Part shown: positions 21,741-32,062 of the stretch, one piece after another
How positions within the stretch are numbered: position 1 is the stretch's first letter
Layout of the letters: each line of letters begins with the position of its first letter
Source: Prunus persica
Lineage: Eukaryota; Streptophyta; Magnoliopsida; Rosales; Rosaceae
Assembly: GCF_000346465.2 (NCBI RefSeq)
Contig: NC_034011.1
Location: 13,267,339 to 13,331,338, forward strand
Direction: 5' to 3'
DNA: 64,000 nucleotides
Made by a program: the position numbers and the translations under genes
Notes under the pieces: generated by a model
Told to the model about the DNA's origin: nothing
Databases searched by the model: none
The model's input: the letters and a program-made list of their open reading frames with translations, nothing else

Positions 21741-22080
21741 CCGTTGAATACCTGCAAAACAAAATGAAGAAATTCATAAGACAAAAAATAACGAGAAGGT
21801 CATGTGGCCAAAGTTGCCGACACAGTCCCTCGACCTAAGAAGGTCGCGCGGCCTGAGTTGCCGACCCAGCTTCAGTGAAGAAAAAAAAAGTGGTTGTCGC
21901 GACTAGCAACAACAGCAACCACTGACACAGTAGCCACCACTCGACTGCCACCAACGCCCCCAGCTGGGCTTACAACACTGCCCAACTGCTGAACCGTAGC
22001 AAAAGTTGTTGTCCAGCAGCCAGGCCTACAACTCGCTCAACAGAAAAAAGAAGTTGCACTCGTAACCATAGAATCTCTTG
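21741..22080. other. Intergenic, no feature recognised
   Basis: CA-rich and repetitive (GCAACAACAGCAACC, TGACACAGTAGCCACCAC). Probably part of the degraded element to the left. No gene seen. Confidence 0.4.
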
Positions 22081-22545
22081 GGCCCTGTTTGGTTCATGGA
22101 AAGGAGGCTTGGGGATGGAAAATCGTTTGCTTTCCTATGTTTGGTAAGTCCAGGCATAGAAAATCGTTGCCTTGCACATGGGAAGTAGTAGGAGGGAAAG
22201 TGAAGGCATCTTTCCCACTTGAGTTTTGTTTTCCTCCTCAAATGAGCCAACATTAAATACACATTTTTCATGCCCAAATTGTCCCCATTAACAATTCAGA
22301 ATTACAATATAGCATTAAATGTATTTTTTTATTATTTAATTTCGTGTGGGTATAATTGAAAAATTAAACAAACTTTGTTTTACATTCCTACACAAACCAA
22401 ACATGTGAAAGGAAATAAATTGGTATTTCTTGATTACTTTCCCAGGATTACCAACCATGGGAAAGGAATCTTCATTTCCCGTCCCTTGGGAAATGACATG
22501 AGAAGTGATTTCCCCTCAAATCCGTTCCGTGAACCAAACGGGGCC
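22081..22545. mobile_element. MITE, 465 bp, with 19-bp inverted ends
   Basis: The left end GGCCCTGTTTGGTTCATGG and the right end (minus strand) GGCCCCGTTTGGTTCACGG differ at two positions. The flanks are TTG on both sides (22078-22080 and 22546-22548), a probable 3-bp target duplication. The interior is AT-rich and non-coding. 3-bp duplications fit PIF/Harbinger- or CACTA-derived MITEs. A diverged relative is at about 40245-40600. Confidence 0.8.
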
Positions 22546-22839
22546 TTGGAGTAATTCCTATAATCTATTTGGGGAAGAATAAACATAACCGAATAAAGAT
22601 TATTCTCCCAAAACCCAAGCATACAAGGAGACTATAAATACATAGCTACACAAAACATTGACAGTAAATTTTAAATTCCTATATAATTCCAAAAACCCTA
22701 CTATAAAAAAAACCCTCTCTCTCTATCTTGTTGTCGTCCCTTCCCCACTCTCTCTCTCTCACGACTAAGCACCACCACACACAGCTCTCCCCGTGAGAGA
22801 AAACTCCATCTATTTTATCTAGTGTCGTATCTTTATCAA

Positions 22840-22975
22840 GATCCAATTGAACAAACTTAGGCATCGGAGAGCCTTTGGCCAACACCTCCTGGGTGTGATC
22901 TATTTACTCCTATTTATTTTGCAAGGATCGAAGATTGAGGAATCAACCAGCGAATATTCGCCATGTGGACTTTTG
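22840..22975 (+). other. LTR-end fragment, plus orientation
   Basis: Contains AACTTAGGCATCGGAGAGCC, TTTGGCCAACACCTCC and TATTTTGCAAGG. The same string, reverse-complemented, occurs at 29031-29105. This wording recurs near LTR ends of plant retroelements in my recollection. Upstream (22670-22840) is a CT-rich, UTR-like stretch. No complete LTR could be delimited. Confidence 0.45.
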
Positions 22976-23288
22976 CCCAAACACTTTCATGGTTAATCTA
23001 GTATTCTGTTCTTCTTCAATCTTGAGCATAAGGTTTTTCCCTTCGAACATTCTTTTTGTCACTACTCTAAGCAAAAATAGCCAAAACAGTCTTTCTGCAA
23101 TATTTTTCTAGAGTTGAAAATATACGTCTCTCTTGTAGTCAAATAATTAATTGACAAAGGGGCTATATTCAAAGATTAGGCAACTAACGTGAAACAAGGC
23201 TGAGAAGAAAATAGTAAAATAAAATAAAAATATAAAACTCAATGTCGAAAAGGAAATCTAAAGTGGCTAGGGTTTAACATAACGAGTC

Positions 23289-23447
23289 ATTCTGTGGTGA
23301 GAGTGTCATATATGGACCATATAGATGTGGACATTTATCTTAGCCACATGATTTATCTGAATAGCAACTTCACTTAGTTTAATGAAATAATCATGTGGCT
23401 AAAGGGTCCACATGAGGAGTTCATATATGGCATCCTCACTATAGAAT
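23289..23447. mobile_element. Small palindromic MITE, 159 bp
   Basis: The left end ATTCTGTGGTGAGAGTGTC and the right end (minus strand) ATTCTATAGTGAGGATGCC are followed in both arms by ATATATG. A second pair of inverted blocks lies inside (TTAGCCACATGATT / AATCATGTGGCTAA). Almost the whole element could fold into one hairpin. A lone similar end (ATTCTATAATGAGGAC) occurs at 42290-42305. Confidence 0.7.
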
Positions 23448-24320
23448 TTCGGATATAAATGTTTGTACTAGAAATGGAAAAAGTGCCCAATGGGGGTTAT
23501 TTTGACTTTTTAAGGACCTTAGATCATCTCCAACCATGTTGGGGCTAAACTCAAATTTCCAACCTCCAAAATACAACTATTCATATATTTTCAGGACTCA
23601 AAAAAAATTTTCCTCCAACCTTGCAGACTCATAATTTGAGTCTGCAACTTTACTAAATTGTTTAAGAATGATTAAACCCTATTTTTTTTTTCTTGTTAAT
23701 TTTTCTTAACATTATTTTTGTTTCAATACTCGCGATTTAATTTTCTAAACATTTTAACCTAAAAAAATACAAATTCCAAAACATAATAGAATTTCACTTA
23801 AAAATAAAAACAAGTACAACACCACACGTATGCCCGGAATAATTCGAACCCTTCATTGAAGCCATTGCCATAATTTTCTTCCATTTTTACTTTTAATTTA
23901 ATTTTTATTGGATTCTTTTATCCTCATTCAATAATGTTCTGAAATTTTGCCCACCTCTACTTGTGTTCTTCAATTATTTTTTGAACCCTTTCCCATCCCT
24001 TATTGTCTTGTTTCAATCATGTTCTGAACCATTGCTCAACTTTGTCTATCTCACTTTATTGGATTCCATTATCTTTCCCTATCTTTTCCTATCTTCATTC
24101 AATTATTTTCTGAACCATTTTCCCATCTTGTCTTGTTTCAATCATGTTCTGAAACATTGCTCATCTTTGTTCATCTCACTTTATTGGATTCCCTTATCTT
24201 TCCCTATCTTTTCCTATCTTCATTCAATTATTTTCAAACATCTAGGTCATCTCTTGTCTATTTAAGAAGTGTTATTCTATTGAATTGACCACACAAACTC
24301 CTTCAATTCTCTTTCTTACA

Positions 24321-25670
24321 ATGAATTCACGTGCGAAGGCTATACAGAATTTCTTCAGTGATGATTCTGATGATGATGACCTTCATCAACAGATGGTTGC
24401 AATGGCTGTTCAACACCAAACGTTTTTGCTGGAGCAATATGCTCAACAATCCAAACATGGTGGTTCTGTTGCAGGTCGTGAATACAAGAATCGAAAGAGA
24501 GAAAAATATCATAAGAATCTCATGGAGGACTACTTCTGTGAAAGACCACTTTATCCCCCAGTGGACTTTCGCAGGCGGTTCCGCATGAGAAGAGAGTTTT
24601 TCTATCGCACCTTAAATAATGTTGTTGTACATGAGCCATACTTTACGCAGAAGATAGACGCTTGTGGACGACAAAGTCTATCCCCAGAGCAGAAGCTAAC
24701 AGCCTTTTTTCGAATGCTCACATATGGATGCTCGGCAGACTCCACCCACGAGTACTGTAGATTGGGTGAATTTACAGCCCTTGAATGTTTGCGAAAGTTT
24801 TGTTCTGTTATTGAAGCCATGTATGGTCAGTGGTACCTTTGTTCCCCAAATCTAGCAGACCTTTATAGGCTCTTGCACAAGGCTAGTCACAGAGGATTCC
24901 CAGACATGTTAGGCAGTCTTGACTACATGCATTGGGAAAGGAAGAAATGCCCCACTGCTTGGGCAGGCCAGTTTACCGGCTACAAGCATAAGCCAACTGT
25001 CGTTCTAGAGGCAGTGGCCTCATATGACACTTGGATATGGCATGCCTTTTTTGGAGTTGTCGGATCGAACAACGATATCAACGTTCTAGCTCGTTCCCTG
25101 TTGTTCAATGATGTAGTGAATGGAGTGTCTCCCCATATCCAATATGTTGTCAGTGGAAATGAATATAATCTGGGTTATTACTTGGCTGATGGTATCTACC
25201 CTGGTTGGGCTACATTGGTTAAGATGATTTCCCAACCAGATACTCCAAAAAGAAAAACTATTTTCCCAAAAACAAGAGGCTTATAGGAAGGATGTCGAAA
25301 GAGCCTTCGGAATACTCCAGGCTCAATGGGCAATTGTTAGGGGACCTGCACGTATGTGGCACAAAGAACAACTTTATTCAATCATGATGATGTGCGTAAT
25401 ATTGCATAACATGATTGTTGAGGATGAGTATGAGGATCTAGATGCAGAATCTGATGATGAAGACAATTGTCCATGAACATCTAGAAGAGGAAGAGCAAGA
25501 CTTGCTTACGAGCTTGAGCCAACTATCACGTACGATATAAACCGAGACAGACAAACTATCTCAGAATACATGGTCTGTCATAATAGAGTTCGTGCTTCGC
25601 AAGTGCATCACAATCTAAGAAATGATTTGATCAACCACATTTGGAGATGCGAAGGAGAGTGGCAATGAGC
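24321..25670 (+). pseudogene. Harbinger transposase (HARBI1-like, DDE_Tnp_4)
   Basis: The first real ATG is at 24321 (MNSRAKAIQNFFSDDSDDDD). The N-terminus is acidic, then RRRFRMRREFFYRTLNNVV, LSPEQKLTAFFRMLTYG and the DDE core: GSLDYMHWERKKCP (first Asp), FFGVVGSNNDINVL (second Asp) and, after the break, VERAFGILQAQWAIV (catalytic Glu). The frame stops at 25286 because of a one-base shift in the A-rich text near 25245-25275; the sequence continues QEAYRKDVERAFGI... in another frame. A TGA follows at 25473-25475, after which homology runs to about 25669. Two lesions in an otherwise full-length gene. The usual MHCxW Cys is Tyr here. Confidence 0.92.
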
Positions 25671-25672
25671 TA

Positions 25673-26010
25673 TGTTGTGTGTTTAAGTTGTGTGTTTAAA
25701 TTATGTAAGTGTGTTTAAATTATATTGTGTGTTTAACTTATGTAAGTGTGTTTAAATTATGTAAGTGTGTTTAAATTATGTTGTGTGTTTAAATTATGAA
25801 AGTGTGTTTAAATTATAACAGTGGTTGTGTGATTTTAATGAATTATATGGTTTATCATTGAATTTTATAATAAAAAACTAATCATAGAAAAATAAACGAC
25901 AATCATAGAAAAAGATAAACGATAATTATAAATAAAGATAAACAACAATTATAAATAAAGATAAATGACAATTATAAATAAAGATAAACAACAATTACAA
26001 ATAAACATAA
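25673..26010. repeat. Two short tandem arrays between the Harbinger genes
   Basis: 25673-25820 repeats a unit of about 22 bp (GTGTGTTTAAATTATGTAA). 25870-26010 repeats a unit of about 27 bp (AATTATAAATAAAGATAAAC) four to five times. They lie where the 3' ends of the two convergent genes meet. Confidence 0.8.
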
Positions 26011-26011
26011 A

Positions 26012-26975
26012 TTAATAACCACTATGTGGAGGGCTTGGATAATAATCTCTAGGGTTGTCTTCTGGATTGTAGGGGGAACTTGTATTCATCTGGGCCTCAA
26101 TAATTTCATCTTGCTTACTCCCCCAATACTTCTTCTTTCTTGGAGTAAATTTGGATAGGTCCATGGACATTATCCTCTATTCATTGGCCTCCTTATCTTG
26201 TTGGATTTCATATGCATGTTGCTCTTGTAGGAGCTCTAACTTTCACCTCCTATCCTCTTTTGCCTCATTTCCTTGTTGAACCAATTCAGACAAGAACTTA
26301 CCACTTTGGTTGAGAAAACTTTCAACACATTTCCCTTTCTTTTTTTTCATCCTTCTGTTTATCTCTTCCCAACGGCCTTGGAGTGGGCATGACCACATCA
26401 TCTTCATCTTCCTCCAAATTGACTGTATTGCCACTATGAGAAGAATCTTTGAATGTTTGTGTGGGAGATTCACATAGGTTGTTCCATTTTGGGCAATCTT
26501 TTAAGATTTGCCAAGCATGATACAACTTGAAAGGCCTATTCGGAGGTTTATTATCATTCAAGAAAAGTGTTTTTGCATTCATATCCTACCCATGAAATAA
26601 AATAAAAATCAAGTTAATAATTGAAAACAATTAAAATTATAAATTTAAGCATTGAAAAAAATGGGTACTCACCACATCTTCAAGATTGGAGCCATTCACA
26701 TGCCTTGCATTGGCCTTTGTTATACACGTCTTCCAAAGAGAACATTGTTGGTTGATGATCTTGAACCGAGAAGTAATAGCTTGCGGTGATTGTACCCCGG
26801 CTCCGCTCATACCCGGATCATTTTTCAAAAAAATTTGGTACACACGCAACCAAAATGAGTCGTTTGATTGATTCGTGCCAATAGCCCCATCTTCAAAGAC
26901 AGAAACCCACCCTCTGCACAATGCCTCATCTTCTTGTGGTTTCCAGTTCACACATCTTTGGGGTTTTGGGGCCAT
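26012..26975 (-). pseudogene. Harbinger ORF1, Myb/SANT-like DNA-binding protein
   Basis: Exon 1 (26673-26975) starts MAPKPQRCVNWKPQEDEALC, a Myb/SANT trihelix-like domain with WVSVFEDGAIGTNQ and FWLRVYQIF. A GTGAGT donor follows exon 1 and the intron ends in a TAG acceptor (26586-26588). Exon 2 (from 26585) reads DMNAKTLFLND, then KPFKLYHAWQILKDCPKW-like text and a basic, Lys-rich region. Lesions: a one-base shift in the A-run near 26335, then TGA and TAG codons, before a tail ending in ...YYPSPPHSGY and a stop at 26012-26014. In this superfamily ORF1 binds the transposon ends and cooperates with the transposase. Exon boundaries are inferred from consensus sites. Confidence 0.85.
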
Positions 26976-27729
26976 TCTCAACAAGAATGAATGTAGAATG
27001 AAAAATTATAACAAAGGGAGAAAGGAAAAAAATGATTTTTAGTGGATTATTTACCAAATGAAGGGCTATTTATAGAGTTTGGAATAAGTTTTGGGGTTGG
27101 ATCTGACTTAGATTAATTATAAATATTAATTTGACCATTGGATTTAAAATTGAGCCAACGGATGTGAAATTTTACCGCTGAGATTGCCTAAAATGAATCA
27201 GAATCGTTGATTTTATAGCTGTTGGAATATAGAAATAAAAAATATAAAAAACAGCATAACATATTATTTGAAAAAGTAGCCGTTGGCCATCAATAAAGGA
27301 AATGAGAATCTACTTTTCCCACTTGTCAGTGGGCCTAGCATGCATTGGCCATCATGTGGGTTTTCAGCATTCAATAAATAAAAAAATTAAAGCACATTTT
27401 GGGCCCACAAAATTAACAGTCTAGGCAAAAATCAGACTGGAATTCCCGTCCAGTTTTGAGATTTCTCAAATTTTCACCTCCCAAAATATATGGGTTGGAT
27501 AAGCTTTTTGTAGGATAAACTCAAAATTTGAGTTTCCACCCTTTGGGTTAGAGATGGTCTTAGGCCCATTCAATTTCAGTGTGACCCTGAAAGAGAAATT
27601 TACCTTCGAATAATACAAAACCATATGCAAGCCCATATAAATTACACGACCCAAAAATTTACAATTAATTATTGCAAGCCCAAGAGAATAAATTACGCAC
27701 TCATAATACAAGGATATTGTGGAAGATTT

Positions 27730-29030
27730 CTACTTGAACTTGTAAGAGAGAATGGAATATAGGGTTTGTATGAACGTGAGACCAAGAATCACAACCACAG
27801 CGACCAATGACACAGCTGACCAAGGATTGCCAAAATAGTCACGTTTGAGACGCTCTCCCCATGTGTGCCATTTATCTTGATGATATTTTGTAACATTCTC
27901 AAATAGGTCCACGTAAGAGAAAGTAGTTAGACAATCATTGTTGTTAAGCCTAGCGAACGAGGCTGCCTCCTCCAGGCTCATAAAGCATCGCATAATCTTT
28001 TTCTCTACCAGAAAGTTTACGTCTTTGCTGGAGTTGATGAGATTGTCCACGAGAAAAGCATAAGATGAAAACGGATTGTTGGAGCTAATGATATTTGGGT
28101 CACACTGTTCGTAGGCAACGAGGTTTCTGAAGAGCGATTCTCCAAGAACTGTTATGGGTGGAATTTTCATCACTCCGTTTTCGAAAGTCACGTTGAACAT
28201 GTCATCCTTTTTTCCGCATTCAAATTTGACTCCATCTTGCAAAAGCTCTGTCACAGAGGGAATCAAGTGCCAAGTAAACTCTTTGGGGTCTCTTTGGTCG
28301 CATGATCTAAGCATACAGTTTCTTACAAAGTCAAGTAAATGCAAGTGTTTCGCGACACTGTTAAGTTTCGGTTCCTTTTCGAAGATGGATGCTTGGAGAA
28401 AGTTGAGAGCAAGCTCGGGTAGAGTTAGCATTCCTGGTATCCATGTGATGTCGAATAAGCATTTGAGAACTCTCCATGGGAGCTAGTTCTCTAGCAGAAG
28501 TAAATCACTCTAGAGTGACAATAACACCCATGGAGTCACTGTAGGATCATTGTTTTGGACGAGGTCGGGGTCTGAACTCTTACGGAAGAGTTCAATAAGA
28601 AAGCAACCATCAACCACCATCATTTCTACAAATTCATCCCTGCTCAGATTATCAAACTTTTCGGCATAACAATCTAGATAATATTGTTCTGAACTTCTAA
28701 TGACTTAAACAAAGTACTTTAAATTAGTATCTGGGGTTGGTTGGCGGGCAAGGAGGCAATGCAAATACCATAATTTAGTTTCTTCCATGGCTTGCAGCTT
28801 ATTCTTTCCATGGTGATACGGTCCGATTGAAACTAAATTAGGAATAAAAGCTTCTCTATTATGCTTGCGCCACATATTAGGGATCTTAAATATACAGCGA
28901 CGAGATTTTAATGAAGACTTTTCGCGAAGCTTGGCTTCAATAGAGGAAGCTAATTGGTCATTGTGGGAGCAAATTTTTCCACAAGAATATTTGCCCAAGA
29001 TTCCTTCGTCTTCTTTGCTTCTCTTTCTCC
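27730..29030 (-). pseudogene. DUF247 (UPF0481) pseudogene 1
   Basis: One continuous frame holds a whole DUF247 domain: LASSIEAKLREKSSLKSRR, FIPNLVSIGPYHHGKNKLQAM, EMMVVDGCFLIELF, LPWRVLKCLFDITW, SVTELLQDGVKFECG, MKIPPITV and a C-terminal membrane segment (WSAVSLVAVVVILGLTF) ending in SILSYKFK. Three in-frame stops break it: TAA after NLKYFV (28704-28706), TAG before SDLLLLEN, and TAG in place of Gln in LLLLEN*LPWRVL. The frame is otherwise kept, so loss of function was by point mutation. Its 5' end runs into LTR-like sequence at 29031. Closest relative in the window: the gene at 32063-33553. Confidence 0.92.
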
Positions 29031-29105
29031 CTGCAAAATAGATCAAAGTAAAAGGACCACACCCGGGGGGTGTTGGCCAAAGGCCCTCCGATGCCAAACT
29101 TAGGT
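29031..29105 (-). other. LTR-end fragment fused to DUF247 pseudogene 1
   Basis: On the minus strand: GTTTGGCATCGGAGGGCC, TTTGGCCAACACCCC, GGTGTGGTCC and TCTATTTTGCAGGGAG, directly joined to the DUF247 frame. The same text is at 22840-22975 on the plus strand. TTTTGCAG at the join is a good splice-acceptor consensus. Confidence 0.5.
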
Positions 29106-29526
29106 TGGGTGTTTCAAGGAAAACCGGGTGGCCAGAGCTTTGTGTGGTAGGCGGAGCCTTGTGTGAGAGAGAGAAAGAATACGGCAGCTAGGGTTTGTGA
29201 GCGTTGGAGCGAGTCGACGGGCCTGGCAAGGTGCGCACTGGGCCTTGCGCAAGGCGTGGGCTGCGCAGGCTGGCCTGGAAGCCAGCGGGCTGGAGGCGCT
29301 AGCTGGGCCTTCGCTTCGGCTGGGCTTGCAGGAGAGGTGGCAGATTGGGTTGGAGCATCTGCTGGGCTGCCTCCCCTCAGCTTGGGCTGATCCAAGCAAC
29401 TCGAATTGTTCCCCCTTTTTTTTTAATTTTATTTTATCTGCTGTTGTCTTCTTCTTTTTTCTTTTTTCGAACTAGGAGTTTTAAGTTGCGATTTTCTTCG
29501 TTATTTTTTGCAGTTGCTGAACGACC
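29106..29526. other. GC-rich spacer, no gene
   Basis: GC-rich text with GGGCC / CTGGCC words (29106-29400), then T-rich sequence. Both strands carry open frames because stop codons are rare at this composition; none resembles a protein. Similar GCCC-rich text is found at 56890-57360 inside the Tat element. Confidence 0.5.
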
Positions 29527-30150
29527 ATGTCTTCTGAAGGAATGAGCCAATCACCAAGCTCGCAAGTGCCCTTGTACCTGTGGGGTGGCTCTCAAGTTCC
29601 CAAAGAGAAGTTCATGGCAAATTTGAACCGTGTCACCACCGAGGCCTAGTTCAAAACATGGCATGCACTTTTCGACTCGCCATTCTCAAGGATGTGCATA
29701 TTAAGTTGGTAGAGCCCCCGTCCGACAGTGTCCCTCGTGTGGATCCGAACAATCCAGGCACCAGGATTATCACGTTCCGTTCCTTCTATTTCTCGCTAGG
29801 CTTCATATTTTTGCTGTCGAAATTTTTCAGGGATGTGCTCTGCGCCATGGAGTGTGCCCCGAGCTAGTGTACTTCGAACGTTTATGGGCGATCATCTGCT
29901 TTGAAATTCTGGGCCACTTCTTCAAGCTTGGTCTGACCTTGGGGGGAATTCTTCTACTTCTTCGAGGTGAGACGCTTCTAGAAGTATGCCCCACGTCACG
30001 CGCGCAAACCCAAGTTGTTTGATAGTCTGAGTCAAGACGATCATGCATGGAGCAAGGACGTGCTGGAGGTTAGTGGCAGATGGGAAAGGGAGGTTGGCGA
30101 CGGTCCGCTCGTTCCTCTTACCTACTGTGATGGTAAGTTGCATCCCTTTG
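29527..30150 (+). pseudogene. Transposase_28-like plant transposon protein, relic
   Basis: Begins MSSEGMSQSPSSQVPLYLWG, then KEKFMANLNRVTTEA before an in-frame TAG. After a frameshift it continues DVHIKLVEPPSDSVPRVDPN and RSFYFSLGFIFLLSKFFRDV, later KLFDSLSQDDHAW and GRWEREVGDGPLVP. These are the same blocks as in 18780-21740, in the opposite orientation. At least three frame breaks. Probably the gag-like first ORF of a non-autonomous LTR element. Confidence 0.6.
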
Positions 30151-30155
30151 GTCTA

Positions 30156-30606
30156 CTATAATTGTTGGGGATTTTTTTTTTGCCGTGCCAGTCCTGGTAG
30201 AGGTCCACAAGGGAGGTCTAGCTGCTGGACCACAACATCTGGATTTGGGATTTTGGCCATAGCAGCCTCACGGTCCTTCCTAAACTGCCTGTTAACTTGC
30301 CATTGCATCATGGCTGTCATGTTATTCAGATTATCCTGGCTTCTTTGTGCTGCGGCCTCTTGTCGGAATACAGCTTCCTGTATCTGATTCAACCTCCTGG
30401 AGCCGGTCCTAGAACGTCTACTTCCAGTACTACCATGAGCTGATTGTTTGGCATCACTTTCTTCTGACTCCAAACCTTCTCGGAGAACTACCTGGTCTCT
30501 TTCCATGGCGTGGCGTGGGTTCTGGCTAGAGCTTCCAATATTCATATACTTTCGAAAAGTTCTATCGGAGTATGTATACTGAGAAGTCCCACTGGGTGTG
30601 CCAAAT
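30156..30606 (-). pseudogene. Ty3/gypsy gag N-terminus and primer site
   Basis: Minus strand: PBS-like TTTGGCACACCCAGTGGGAC (about 30586-30605), then an open frame of 129 codons from 30545 (MNIGSSSQNPRHAMERDQVV). It is charged and Gln/Arg-rich (NQIQEAVFRQEAAAQRSQDN), like the N-terminal part of Tat-type gag. The same PBS wording (TTTGGCACGCTCAATGGGAC) follows the left LTR of the Tat element at 45918. Cut off at about 30150 by the plus-strand relic. Confidence 0.6.
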
Positions 30607-31250
30607 TGTTTACCCGTTTTGTGTTTGCTCCAGTGATGGAATGGTAAAGTTCCCCATTGCCTTGAAAATCATTGACTAGTCAACAAGTCAATTTTCTTTG
30701 GTGTGCGAGCGTGTCACTGCTAGCAATAAAAATCCTAGCAGACTTCTTAAGAATAGATAACTTGCGCCCCAAGTTACTAATTTCTAAACAAGCGATTGTG
30801 AATTTGGGTGAGGAATATCTCTCAAGTAAGTTATTTTCCTGCCAAAGACTGGTGAGAACTTCACAACTTATCACAGTACAAAATTGGTAGTTCTGGCCAA
30901 AATAAAGTGGGCTGTTTTTAGGCAGAACTGCCTTTTACAGAACTAGAAAGGGAAAAATCAACTCTAGAAAGACAAAAAGAAAGCTGGGATTCCATTTCTG
31001 TTTGGATAGAAGCTTCTGATCCGAGCTGGACTGGGTATGCCTGTAAAGCTTCAACTGCTAAGCTTTAGCTGTAAATTGATACCAAAGTTTGAGTTTGGTA
31101 GAGCTTTAATCTATTTCGAGCCCTGGGAGGCTTTCTGAACGGGCAGAATTGCGGCCTCTTTAGTCTGAAAGGGGCAGAAGTGGCTGGACTTGAGGATTAA
31201 TGAGCAGGAACTGTACTGTGGTACATGTTCTGCTTGGTCAGGGCTCTCCA
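30607..31250 (-). mobile_element. Ty3/gypsy LTR, right boundary uncertain
   Basis: The LTR end GGTAAACA abuts the PBS on the minus strand at 30607. The sequence to the right should be the body of that LTR, but I found no matching TG start, and the right limit given is arbitrary. 31250-32060 is AT-rich with no gene or clear repeat. Confidence 0.4.
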
Positions 31251-32062
31251 TAAATTTGTTAAGGTTTTCATATTTGTAAAAACCTGAACTCTGCTTGTTT
31301 TGGCTTTTGCTAAACTAAATTTGTGACGAAAGAAGTCTCGTTTTGAATGACTTTTTCTAAGTCTGAAACTGGAGGTTTCGATTTGTAGCTGGCTTCCTTC
31401 TTAAGGCTCAATGAGCTTTTGGTTGCTTCAGTTTATTTGAAGATTCTCAGAGATCAAGTGATCATTTTGAGCTTTATTTTTATTTGATTTTTCTTTTTTT
31501 TTGGGTTATGAAGGAGGAGTGGCGTTCAAGGGTTTTGTTTTTGGTTAAAGTGAATGGTGTTGAATGAATCAATTATTTTTTGAGTAATGGTTGTCATGAT
31601 GTTGTCAATTATTTGGGTTGTTGTTCGCTTCATTGGTAATTAATAGAAAAATAAAAAGTTTGTTGGGTTAATTAATAGAATAAGGGTAAATCAGAAAATA
31701 AAAATCATATTAAATCATTGTTTCTCTCTCATAATAATGTCATGAAATAAATAAAAAAATAAAGAGTCAACTATAGTTAAATCTATGGACATATGTGTCA
31801 CCTTTTGGAAAGGGTGGTGAGGGTACACATTGGGCTAAAGCGGTGAGCAAAAATACTCCGAAAAAATTCCAAGAGATTAGTAGCCAACGAGAAAACAAAT
31901 TTGATTAAAGTACTCATTGGTGATAATTATATTACAAGTGCCTTTATTCTGGTCATGGACAAATACATCACTGGTGCTCACATATATATGTTCTATCAAC
32001 AATATAGTAGCACAAGACATGGCAATAAAGTAAACTAAAAAACACATTCAAGTAAAAAATTT

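Larger units (their letters stand above)
23522..27559 (+). mobile_element. PIF/Harbinger DNA transposon, near complete, 4.0 kb
   Basis: Terminal inverted repeats are GATCATCTCCAACC (23522-23535) and, on the minus strand, GACCATCTCTAACC (ending at 27559). The flanks are TTA (23519-23521) and TTA (27560-27562), the classic PIF/Harbinger target duplication. Inside are the two expected genes, convergent: the DDE transposase (24321-25670, plus) and the Myb/SANT-like ORF1 protein (26012-26975, minus). Both are broken by a few lesions only, so the copy is fairly young. The spacer between the genes holds two short tandem-repeat arrays. Confidence 0.93.

Noticed and set aside
29100..29475. Overlapping Ala/Pro/Gly-rich open frames on both strands
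   Set aside because: GC-rich composition removes stop codons; no domain, and frames are open on both strands at once.
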